Assembly (NCBI GenBank): GCA_903813345.2 | Contig: CAIIXF020000006.1 | Span: 31,786,024-31,850,023 of the forward strand | Length of the DNA stretch: 64,000 nt | From: Owenia fusiformis | Lineage: Eukaryota > Annelida > Polychaeta > Sabellida > Oweniidae | Direction of reading: 5' to 3' | In this document: positions 1 to 38,500 of the stretch, one piece after another | Layout of the letters: each line of letters opens with the position of its first letter | How positions within the stretch are numbered: the first letter of the stretch is position 1 | Notes under the pieces: generated by a model | Told to the model about the DNA's origin: nothing | The model's input: only the letters and a program-made list of their open reading frames with translations | The model's database searches: none | Made by a program: the position numbers and the translations under genes

Positions 1-439
1 AAGCTTCTCGCCATAGTATTTTCAAAAAGATTAAGGTACAGCTGGAAAGTAACATTTTGGTAAAAAATTGCCATACCTGCACATGTTATTTTCTGGTACA
101 AAATAAAGAGTGAAGGCATGTGTCAGTTTCCTTGCTTTTTTTTCGGGCAAGTATCATTACATTGTCTTCTTTTAGAATATCTAGTAGGAGTTCAATGGGA
201 ACTCCAGGAAATTCTGATATTTCACACTTTCTATTTTTCCAACTTTTCTTTCAGTTTCCAGACACTTTGATGAAATTTATGACCATGTGCTATTTTCAGA
301 TAAACAACCCATTCCACACATTATCTACATCTTTCATTCTTGCACAAAAGATGCATTAGTGTACCTAGACTATTAATTGAGGGTTGATAATTCTTCAGAA
401 TGTTTGAATAACTAGAATATTCAGTGGTTTACTTTTCAA

Positions 440-832
440 AATTGCAAAAAACATTAACATGAATTACAAGAGGGCATAGGCTTATTGCACAAAAACTAAA
501 TGATCTGAAATATAAAAATGTCATTCAATATGAATATACTTTGCCATATATTATTGCACAATGGTCTCCCGATTTCTTATTTTTGGGGTTCTACTGACAA
601 AATAAAACAGTGAAATGGGCTGTAGATTATATATGAAGGACAGAGAGGACACACACTTTATTAGCCAAACTAGAAGCAATCCAAGATAAACAAATATCAT
701 CTATGTACAATAGGAATGTATTTTTTTCATATGTTATAATATTGCATAATAATCTTATTTGATTTGATCTTCTATGATTTCTTATTTTTTAGGTTTTACT
801 GAGTCAATAAAACAGTGAAATGGGCTGTAGGG
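440..832. mobile_element. Decayed copies of a TA-flanked MITE family
   Basis: Two diverged stretches (about 440-625 and 640-832) each end in AAACAGTGAAATGGGCTGTAG. They match the family seen complete at 32761-33152 and partly at 26690-26910, sharing the phrase ATATTATTGCACAATGG. The rest of 1-956 shows nothing else recognisable. Confidence 0.55.
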
Positions 833-956
833 TAAATTTTCATTATAACAGGTGATATTGCAAGAGTTCACCATTACTATCTCCATCTGTGAATATGTTG
901 CAAGTTTTGCATTAAAAAGTGTAGATTCTATTTGATTATGTGACTTTTACTTGCAG

Positions 957-4168
<3,212 letters not shown>

Positions 4169-4174
4169 AAAGAC

Positions 4175-4211
4175 AATAAAATATATTGAGAATGTACAAA
4201 GTGAAAATAAA
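4175..4211 (+). promoter_or_regulatory. RPL27A polyadenylation signals
   Basis: Two AATAAA hexamers lie at 4175-4180 and 4206-4211, only 7 and 38 nt after the RPL27A stop codon. They fit the very short 3' UTR usual for ribosomal protein mRNAs. Confidence 0.8.
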
Positions 4212-4219
4212 TGGGCTGA

Positions 4220-4850
4220 ACTCTATATCATATAATGCTTCAGTTTCTTTGTCTATAAGTTATCCAGTCAATCAATGGCATCTAGGATCATAGATGGTGG
4301 CAAAATTCTTTTGTAGTTAGGAGGATCAGTTCAAGCTCGATAAATACTCTTCAATATGAAATAACGTCTCTGGTTCCAAATGAAATATCATTGTAATGCT
4401 GACGTCACATTTCAAAATATCACTATTTTGACCTCTCATCAATGCAGAATTGCTTTATATTGTTCATTACTGATCAGAAACATAAAGAATAACAAGACGC
4501 TTTGAATTGGGTATGATTTGTCTCATCTTTTCTGAAATGACCGCACAGTCCTCACTTTAGAATTTGAATTTCTTTTGATTGAGTGACCATCTTGAGAAAT
4601 AATTATTGAGCTACTGATCCTACTACAAAAAGAGTCTTGTCAGCATCTATGTCTTGAAAAGTAATTATTTGATCGAGCACCCTAGCTCATTTTTGTCCCA
4701 CAAAGAATATTGCAGTGATCTCCCGCAGATTTTCTCTTGGCATTGTGCTAAATCCAAAGGACCCATGATACCCATAAGTGTACCTATAACTTAGTATTGA
4801 AAAGGGTAAAATGGAATTCCAGAATTATTTTTATGCAATATGTCTACTAA
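4220..4850. other. Intergenic, nothing recognised
   Basis: Sequence after the RPL27A polyadenylation site. I see no gene, repeat or structured element here. Confidence 0.5.
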
Positions 4851-5887
4851 TTATCCCATCGAACAAAGTTCGGAGGGATATAGGGAACGCCTCCGTCCGG
4901 GCAATAACTCAAATACCGTTGGTCCGATTTTATTCATATTTGGACACATATACCCTATGGGGGTAGAAGTTCTGCTCGAAAGCCGATTTTCAAAATGGCC
5001 ACTCATTTAAAAATGGCGGCCATTTTAGTGCCGATTTTACAGTTATTTAGGTGCAATATGTAAAACTGTAATATGTTTTAAATGTAAAAAAAATTATATA
5101 GGACATTAATAAAGCTAGAAATGTAGATATTAAAAAAGCACATGTCAGCCATCTTGAAAAATGGCGGCCTTTACTCGTTATTTTACGATTTTTGCTGTAA
5201 CTCGAAAAGTAGTGGAGTGATTTTGTTCATATTTGGTATGTGAATACTATAAGCATGGCACACTGTCTAATGACACTTTTGGTAGAAGGTGGCCATTTTG
5301 AAAAATGGCTGCCATTTTAACTTATTTTACTAAAACTCCAAAAGTAGTGGAGCGATTTTGTTCATATTTGGTATGTGAATACGTACAAGCATGGCACACT
5401 GTCTAATGACACTTTTGGTAGAGGGCGGTCATTTTTCAAAATGGCCGCCATTTTAACGTATTTTACTATAACTCGAAATGTAGTGGAGCGATTTTGTTCA
5501 TATTCGGTATGTGAATACTGTAAGCATGGCACACTGTCTAATGACACTTTTGGTAGAAGGGGCCATTTTTCAAAATGGCCGCCATTCTCGTATTTTACTA
5601 TAGCTCGAAAAGTAGTGGAGCGATTTTGTTCATATTTGGTATGTTAATACTATAAGCATGGCACACTGTCTAATGAGACTTTTGGTAGAAGGCGGCCATT
5701 TTTCAAAATGGCCACCATTTTAACGTATTTTACTATAACTCGAAAAGTAGTAGAGCGATTTTGTTCATATTTGGTATGTGAATATTATAAGCATGGCACA
5801 CTGTCTAATGACACTTTTGGTAGAAGGTGCCCGTTTTGAAAAATGTTCGATGGGATTCGCAACGCTTTGGTGTTGCCGTTGTTCTGG
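4851..5887 (+). mobile_element. Helitron-like element with tandem core (family 1)
   Basis: It starts TTATCCCATCGAAC after an A and ends in CTGG before a T, so the host site is A^T as for Helitrons. A hairpin (GCAAC...GTTGC) lies just before the end. The interior is about five tandem copies (125-146 bp) containing AGCATGGCACACTGTC and a palindrome around AAAATGGCCGCCATTTT. No coding capacity. The arrangement matches non-autonomous Helitron relatives such as the bivalve pearl elements; the family assignment is an inference. Confidence 0.7.
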
Positions 5888-6378
5888 TTATATTTTTCAA
5901 CAAGTCACAAAAATAATATAGTAAAAGGATTGATTTTTTTTTTACTTGAGTTGGAGTAATTTCCACATATTTCTTACAAAACCTTGATTTAAATCTTAAG
6001 TTTTGTGGATATACTTAATTTGACTTGTCAATATATAAACTTCAGTGTGTCCTAGCTAGACTTCATTTGATTTGAGAGTCGTGCATAAATAGTTAGTAAT
6101 CCTATTGTATTGAAAGACACCCTATTGTGTTTTTGTAAACAGTAAATGACCTCAAGTCATCCGGTCATTGACATATTGAGGTACTTCAGCAAAAAATTTT
6201 AGTTTCAAAAAGGCCATCTTGAAAATTACCACTATGGTCCAGAACCCATGCTGCCTTGAATGTATTGCTTAAGGTAGGTGCAAGCGTGCAAGATAGAACC
6301 TTCTACAAAAATAGTAAAGCTTATTCGGAAAGGCATCCTGGACTGAACTTACCAACAAACTACAAAATTGTAGATGTT

Positions 6379-6990
6379 CACTGTTCCTCAACTGGATGAC
6401 TAACTGCAGTTAGTATCATTCAAGATGGTGGCCAAAATTCATTTTTGATAAACCAACAATTTCGGCTGAACTAAGTTGAATCTGGATTCCAAATGTTTCG
6501 CCATGCAAACTAATAAAGTAGCAATTGTATGTAAACAGCCAGGAGAAAATGTCCATACACCTGCGATTATAGAGAATTTTAAAGAAAACAGCTTCCCTTA
6601 GAATGACTCTAACTGAAGTTAATGATACACTAACTCAAACCTGATATTCACCATTGATGACACTAACTAGGATGACCTTGCATGTATCCATCCCATAGAG
6701 TTAGTGTCATCCACCATTTAAGTTAGTGGCATTCCTATGTCATGAGCAAGCTCAGTTAGAGTCATTCTAAGTGAGGCCATTTTCTTTAAATTTCTCCAAT
6801 ATCGCAGGTGTTTTAACATTTTCTTGTGCCTGTTTACAGTCATGGCTTCATTAGTTTGCATGGCGAAATATTTGGAATCCAGATTCAACTTAGTTAAGCT
6901 GAAATAGGAAGTTCATAGAAAACGAAAGAATTTTGGCCACCATCTTGAATGATACAAACTGCAGTTAGAGTCATCCAGCTGTGGATCAGT
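6379..6990. mobile_element. Large foldback element
   Basis: Two arms of roughly 200-250 bp are inverted around 6650-6700. The left arm carries GATGGTGGCC, then GCCATGCAAACTAAT, then CCTGCGATTATAGAG; the right arm carries the same blocks in reverse complement. A small relative is at 53787-53925. No open frame of interest. The flanking stretches 5888-6378 and 6991-7810 hold nothing recognised. Confidence 0.7.
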
Positions 6991-7810
6991 GAGGTTGTGT
7001 CAAAGTGTCAACATATTTCAAATGTTAATTTCCTATGGATTTGAACCCATATTAAACCTTGTTCAAAGTTCTTTCATTCTACTAAGTTTCATTGGACTAC
7101 TTTTTATGGTCACGAGTTTCTGGCCATTTTAAAAAACATGCCCCAAATGCGGAAAAATCACCCAATATGAATCTCCAAACTTTTATCTTTGGAGCCATTT
7201 CAAAGATATTGTCCACATTTACAACTCTAGATGCATGGGCATAGTGAGAGGGGGTTTGTGGACCTCATGCGAACTTCCATTCGCGCTGAGCCCCCCTTTC
7301 TTTATAAAACTAACATGCGGCTGGTAACAATCCCTTTTCTGAAAGATCAACAAACGATAGGCTGGGAAGAACCCCTCTTAGATGACTATTTTCGTGCAAA
7401 CAATGAATCATACATCAACACTAGCTATTTTATGAGTGTGCGTACTACAGGGTGTCAAATGAATATGTTCTGTGTTCACAACTATCTTTGTCTGTAGCGG
7501 TTTTCTGGTAATAATATTCTCCAAACTGCTCGATGAATCCATACAATATATAGTAGAACGTTATGGAAGATGACATATGAAATGACTGACACTTCAAAAT
7601 GGCTACCTACTAGCCTTTTCAGAACAAGGGAGTGATTTGTCATGCTTTCAAGTATTCACTATTATTTTTAACCAAATTGTCATAATATAATTATGCTTCC
7701 AACTACTGCATGTGAATGTTCAAATACAGGTGCAAGTTTCATGTTTACTTAATAGCCTATAAGATCTCATATAAAACCAAACAAACTACAAAATATTTAA
7801 TTTTTATAAG

Positions 7811-7816
7811 TTTATT
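7811..7816 (-). promoter_or_regulatory. Probable CPSF3 polyadenylation signal
   Basis: Minus-strand AATAAA about 640 nt downstream of the CPSF3 stop codon. If it is used, the whole tandem array 7848-8466 becomes 3' UTR. No earlier canonical signal was seen after the stop. Confidence 0.55.
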
Positions 7817-7847
7817 TAAAAATTACATTTTGTACTTAAATAAACAA

Positions 7848-8452
7848 TCAAGTCTTTACACATGTCGGGAACGATCAAGTCTTTACAGGCGAACACTCAA
7901 GTCTACAGGCGAACAATCAAATCTCCAGGCCAACTATCAAGTCTTCACAGGCGAACACTCAAGTCTACAGGCAAACAATCAAATCTCGAGGCAAACTATC
8001 AAGTCTTCACAGGCGAACACTCAAGCCTACAGTCAAACAATCAAATCTCCAGGCCAACTATCAAGTCTTCACAGGCGAACACTCAAGTCTACAGGTAAAC
8101 AATCAAATCTCCAGGCAAACTATCAAGTCTTTACAGGCAAACAATCAAATCTCCAGGCAAACAATCAAATCTCCAGGCAAACTATCAAGTCTTTACAGGC
8201 GAACACTCAAGTCTACAGGCAAACAATCAAATCTCCAGGCAAACTATCAAGTCTTTACAGGCGAACACTCAAGTCTACAGGCAAACAATCAAATCTCCAG
8301 GCAAACTATCAAGTCTTTACAGGCGAACACTCAAGTCTACAGGTAAACAATCAAATCTCGAGGCAAACTATCAAGTCTTTACAGGCGAACACTCAAGTCT
8401 ACAGGTAAACAATCAAATCCCCAGGCAAACTATCAAATCTCCAGGCAAACTA

Positions 8453-8466
<14 letters not shown>
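7848..8466 (-). repeat. 62-bp minisatellite seeded on the CPSF3 stop-codon region
   Basis: About ten copies of a 62-bp unit, itself three ~20-bp subunits of the type TCAARTCTNNACAGGCRAAC. On the CPSF3 sense strand the unit contains CCTGTAAAGACTTGA, identical to the last codons of CPSF3 (P-V-K-T-stop). The copy nearest the gene is the genuine end of exon 15. The array probably lies in the 3' UTR. Confidence 0.9.
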
Positions 8467-32319
<23,853 letters not shown>

Positions 32320-32569
32320 GTTTTGTCGCCAAACCACAACTTTTACTAACAAGTAAATTGATTGCTCGAAATGTTTTGGATTCGACCAATCACAAATCTT
32401 ATCACAACTTAACCCATTCTCGCCTAAGTAGAGAACTAAACGAGATTTGATGAGCACACTCGGCAATTTCCGGAGAAAAATCAGATTACAGACCGAAAAC
32501 AAGATCCCAATGAACAACATTCAACCGTAAACAGATTTATGATTTACTGATAAATACGCCATTTTAACG
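32320..32569. promoter_or_regulatory. Presumed bidirectional promoter of CPSF3 and RIC8A
   Basis: Only 250 bp separate the CPSF3 start codon (32319, minus) from the RIC8A start codon (32570, plus). A CCAAT box is at 32396-32400 on the plus strand. No TATA box is obvious. Head-to-head housekeeping genes at this distance usually share a promoter; this is inferred from spacing, not from expression. Confidence 0.65.
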
Positions 32570-35500
32570 ATGAATGAAGCTTCACTTTCCCTCATCAAAA
32601 ATGGAACCGACGATGAAACGTGCAGTATGTTGCAGGATTTCTCATCGAAGGTAGAAAACCATTTTCAGGCTTTTGTTTACATCTCCGATCTTCACTCTCT
32701 TCGTTCATCTCTCAGATTGTCAAAAATTAGATCTAATTCAGAGTTAGAAATTGTAAACTAGAGTCCATTTCACAGCTTCATTTCGTCAGTAGAACGGCAA
32801 AAATAGGAAATTGGGAGACCATTGTGCAATAATATATGGAAAAGTACATTCATAATGTACATGAATGACATTTGTATATTCCAGATTTTATAGTTTTTTG
32901 TGCAATAAGCCTGTGCCGTCTTGTAATTTGAAGAATTTCAGCCATGTTAATCTTATTGAAAATAACATGGCAGAGAAACATCCAAATATAAGAGGCCACA
33001 CACTTTATAAGCCTAAACTAGAAGCAATCCAAGATATACAAATGTCATTCATGTACATTATGAATATACTTTTCCATATATTATTGCACGATGGTCTCCC
33101 ACTTTCTTATTTTTGCCGTTCTACTGACGAAATGAAGCACTGAAATGGACTTTAAGCATGAACTTTACAACATTTCCTACGAAAAAGATGAGGGAAACCC
33201 TGAGAGCTTTAGCGATGACAGATATGTTATGTCTCGAGGAGATAGGGGCATTCTCGGCCACGGGGCATTCCCGGACAAACCCTTGGTATCAGGTGAAAAT
33301 CTGGGACAAAGTTAGAATTTTTACAATATATAGCACCACATCTATAATATGATGTGCATAGGCCCCGGGAACATGTATAAAATAGCGAGTCGACATCTGT
33401 ATTACTACTTCTAAGAAGAAGTAGTAATACAGATGTCGACTCGCTATTTTGTATTACTACTTCTAAGAAGAAGTAGTAATACAGATGTCGACTCGCTATT
33501 TTATACATGTTCCTGGGGCCTATGATGATGTGTCTAATACAAAGTTTCAATAAAGAAACCATATAAAACAAAGAATTATTGAAGATCGTCCGACAATGCC
33601 CCGTGTCCGAGATTACCCCTATGTCCTTACATCCTAAATAAATACAAAGTGAGGAAGGCTTTTTGAAAAAAATTCTTCCGGGTTTATAAATTGCAAATTG
33701 TACATCATAAAACAGTTGAGACATGACTAATCAATACAGATTTACGATTAACAGGGTTCAAGGCTTGAATTAACAATGAAAACTTACCGCAAAAGGATCG
33801 CAGTATTGTCAGGCCTTCGAAGATTGTTGGAGAGTTTGAAATATTGATCGTTGTTCTTCGCATACGGCACTGGCAGTATACAGTGCACGTAAAGGGACTT
33901 GCGTCAATGCGTACCACCTTCGTTTGCGCAAATTTTCACCAGTTAGTTTTTGAATATAACATGTTGTTGTGATTTAACCGATGCTAACATATCCCTAACA
34001 TTTTTCTTTATCTTGGTGTGAAATAACAAGCTATGATATTGATTAACATGCCAGAGATTGAAATAATATTATTCGAAGCGTTATTAGAAAATTTTGAACC
34101 GCCATATTTGTTTACCGATTTGGACCAATCAGGACGGTATGACATCTCAATACTAGTGGAACAAGTAAGTTTTTAAAACATTTTGCTGTTTATTCAGTAT
34201 CACGAGGCTCAATTATGACCAAGAACAAAGTGAATTTGTTATAAAAAGACCGTAGAAAACAATGGTACAGGTTTCATAAGTAGTATTATGATAGAAGAGA
34301 TATCGGACTTTCAAAAACCGGAAGTGAAATTATATCCATTTTCTCCAAGAAGCCTGCCTCACTTTGTATTTCTTTAGGATGTATGTTCTTAGAAAAATTC
34401 TGCCATCTGTGGTTACGCCTTCGTTTGCCCAAAATCTCACCACTTACAGTAGGGAACATAAAGAATTACTATTGCAATGAAAAATACAATGCTGTCGCAC
34501 ATGTAATAAATTCTTACTTCAGTGTATTCAATGCTTTATTTTCTCAGTCCTAGTAAGTCCAAATATAGTTAATGCCAACTCTTCAAATGTTGAGGTGATT
34601 TTGGATCCCGAATACGCCACAAGAAGGATTGGCTCCCAGAATGCAACATGACACGTGCTTGCTTTCAAAATGGCGGAACTGTCACTTGTAACAAAGGTTA
34701 ACTGATGTTGCATTCTGGGAGTCAATCCTCCTTGGATCACAAACATGGCGATTCATGAAAACATTTGTTCGATTTGGTGGCAATTTATCCATCATTTGCA
34801 GGTATAAAACTTTGGATTCATTTATTGTGCTACTTAAAGTGAAAGGGAATTATTTTTCTACCGTTTGGGAGAGTTACGAAAGACATGAAACTTAGAATTT
34901 AGCTCATTGTGACAACTTTTGATGGTTGAGGTTTATTAATGTCCAGTTCAGGGTAGTCCAGGGTAGGGTGCTTCCTCTGGTGTGTCTGAGCGTTAACATC
35001 AGCTGCCTCTAGTCAGATCGACTAACAAAACAATCTTTTTTGGGGTTGTCGAGTTGGCCGAGAGGGCTTGAGCACTAGCACGTTTAGGCTACTCGATTGG
35101 GGCCGTAACCACGAGGTTGCGAGTTCGAGACGCGTGTGCTCCTTGCATTTATTCATTTATCTTGATGTGAAATATCAAGTTATGATATTGGTTATTTAAA
35201 ACAGCCTTTATATTATTCAAAAGCGTTGATTATCAATGATTCGCAGCCCTCTGAAGTTTGCAAAATGAAAATACCTGGGTGTTAATCCATAGATAATCCT
35301 TCAAAATGAGAAATATTTTTGTGATTATGTGGTGCAATTTTAAAGTTTTTTGGATGAAAAACATGAGCGAAATGCATGAAAAAACTCCCCCAATTCAATC
35401 GACAAACAACTCCCCCTCCTTTAAAGGTGAATGTGTTATTTCATTTGTATTTAATTTATTTAACATTTTTCACTTTTTCAGCATGCCCAGTCTTTTGCAT

Positions 35501-38500
35501 TCCCAGAGCTCACCAGATCAGTAAAACAGGTAAGATCAACATGTCAGAAAGTAATTCAACAAAAATTATCTCAAAAATTGACAAAATTAGCAATTATATT
35601 TGGAGGTTAAGTCACTATGAAGTGAAATATGTCTGAGTTCTTCTATAATAGGCCGACCTTGGGAGGCTCCATATTTGGGCAAGAATGAAGGCATATTTCA
35701 CATCATAGTGACATAACTGATGTATTACATACCTTTATTCCCATGGCTACTTTGTATCAATGACGTCACATATCTGTGTGTGAGTAGAATTTGATTGAAA
35801 TAAAACATGATATTGTCATGGTTATTAAAGAATCTAATATCAAAATGGGGTAAAGGGGATATATCGGGGTAATCGGGAAATATCGAACTACTGAACCGTT
35901 TTGGTAACCAGCGTAATCGAGCGGATCACCAGTATATTGTTCCAACAGACTTGGATACTATTAAAGAAATCCAAGAGTAAAAAAGTGGCCAATTTAAATA
36001 CAAACTTTTACATTACATTTTACCATGCAAGCAATTACTTCTAAGATGGAAAATAAGTGTTTTAAGTGTGATATTTGTGGACAGGTAGAAGACTATAGAC
36101 ATTTGTTCTTTCAATGTCATAGAGTAATTAATGTAATCAATCAACTTGAAAATTATATACTTGATCATTTTAAGATTGAATTAAGCTTGAAAAAATATAA
36201 GACTCTTATCTTTGGTTATAAGGTACAAGACACTAGCTATACTTACTTTAATGAATGGTTAAATAACTTATGGTATATTATATTTGTAAACTATTGTTAT
36301 AATGTTCAAGAATTATATCATTTTTCGCAGATATTGTAATATTATAAAATGATGTAAACAAAGTAAGGGAAACAGAAATATATACATGAATTAAAAAAAA
36401 GATTAAGATCTGCACTTTTAACCCATTTCATTTATATAACTAACAATAGTGAGGTTAAAATCGACAATATTCTATTGTCATCTGAAGTATTTGTTTGCAA
36501 ATGTATACCCTCTGGAAAGAAAATAATGTCTCACCCTAGTCTAATTGAGCTTTGTTTTGTATTACTGTACCAATAATCTCAAAACTTCATAAACTTTAAA
36601 GATATCTATTATGGGTGAGCAAAATAAAGCTGAAAACAATGGACCGCATGAATTTTCCCTATGGGAAAATAATATGAGAAATATTGTTTTCCACTTTATC
36701 TCAAAGGAATGCATTTTTCCTTTTAAGAGGATAGCTGTGTCTCAAAACGCAACATATTAATGCATCAATCATAGAAAAACAGGTGTGGAAAGGGCTGAAA
36801 AACAGAACAACATATCAGAAAAAACATGCTGGTGGGCTGTCTCAAAGTTCAATTTTTTTTATCGTCTCTATGAGTGCTTGTCATGGAGTTAATGCATTGG
36901 CCTAACATATGCACCTGTTTAAATACTCAGAAAATACCCAAAATTCAACATGTGACTGTCTGAAATCTGTTGTGATACTTCCTGTGGTCTTCTATTATGA
37001 AAATGTTAACACAAACAATGCAATGCTCTTATACTTACACACTTTAAATGAGCTAGGTGACACAAATCTCTCATGTGATTTTTCTTAATAATGTCATAAC
37101 ACATGGTGTATTTTAGACATAAAAATCCATTTTAGAGTCTGTCATTGGTCAGTTCAAACTGATAATTAGTCTAACTACTAGCTATAAGGTATTAATAACA
37201 ATCAATTTTATTCTTCAATTTGTGCTGTTTACCAAATTCACAGATTTCATGTGATTTAGGCTGTATTTTCGTATACCTGCGGGTGCAATACACCCGCACA
37301 GCAGTTAATGAGCCTTATCATAAAAATGATCAATGGACCTCAAGGTGTGAATTGCATGGTCGCATGCTTTTAACAAAAAATGATTCATTCAAGCGCACAC
37401 AGACACCAGTTTGTGTCAATGGCACCCCTGTGGTGCTCCAGCGATTGACCGGAACGAGTGTAACTGACAAAGTTGGCATAGCGGTATTAAAAGGTTTAAG
37501 TGCGCTTGAATAAGCTGTTATTGTTGAGAACATGTGAGCATGTAATTTGCATCGGGGAGCTTTTTGTTCTTTTTCGTGAAACCTGCTGACAAGGCTCATT
37601 AAGTGCTGTGCGGGTGGATTGCGCCCACTGGCGTACAAAAATGCAACTTTAATATAAGCAAGATATTAGCGAAGTCTTTTGAAAAAATGATCAAATAAGG
37701 AATATAGGGTAATAAAACCACAGTGTGACATTACTTTCTTTCCAGAACGAAGATTTTTTGAACACTATGATACTGACACACGTTTGTGTTAAAAGATGTC
37801 ATGAGGGAATGCTGCCTACTTAAGAAAAATAGTACCCCTGATGTTCTGACACTTTGTTACCCAAACTGATCCTTTTGAGTAATTAGTTTGAAGAGTGCAG
37901 TATGAGTGAATGTAACTCAACTCATGCATACGTTGCCCTGCTGGGAAATTAGTCAAGCATATGTTCGAAAAATTATCCTGCTGGACAAAGCATATGTTTG
38001 AGAAGTTGTCTTTTAGACAATAAGTCAGGCAATTGTTCTGCTGTATAAAAATGCTGTTCTTTTCAAAAATGCCTTAATTAAGCTTTAATGTCCTTTTTAA
38101 GAACTCCTATTCTTACAATTAGAAATGGATTTTAGCAATTACTATCATACATGAATGTACTTGTTGAGATTCGATCAACTTGAGTTCTTCTGAGAAAATG
38201 AGGATTTTGTATTTATTCTGATGGTGACATCCATGATAGTATCCCAATGCTAAGTCAATACAAATATACCCTTCCTAAAAATCCTCATTTTCTCAGGAGA
38301 ACTCAAGTTGATCGAGTCTCAACAAGTAGATTCATGTTAGATAGCATGCTAGAATCCATTTTTAATAGCAAGAATAGGGGTTTTTAAACAGGACATTGGG
38401 CTTGCTTTGTAGAACTTTTTGTTGATACTGTACTATAATACTTGCAGGTGATGGTTGAAAACATTGTGGAGAGATTGAATAATAATTGTTCCCACCGATG

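Noticed and set aside
7716-8408. 230-residue open frame on the plus strand
   Set aside because: It is the antisense translation of the 62-bp minisatellite; the residues repeat with the unit and the real signal is CPSF3 exon 15 on the other strand.
33227-33724. 165-residue minus-strand frame
   Set aside because: It runs through the nested palindrome and has no recognisable domain.
35048-35142. Functional tRNA-Ser or tRNA-Leu gene
   Set aside because: A- and B-box-like motifs are present but no acceptor stem pairs; better explained as a SINE head or pseudogene.
37220-37638. Overlapping ~100-residue frames on both strands
   Set aside because: Both arise from a foldback MITE (37279-37625) and have no domain.
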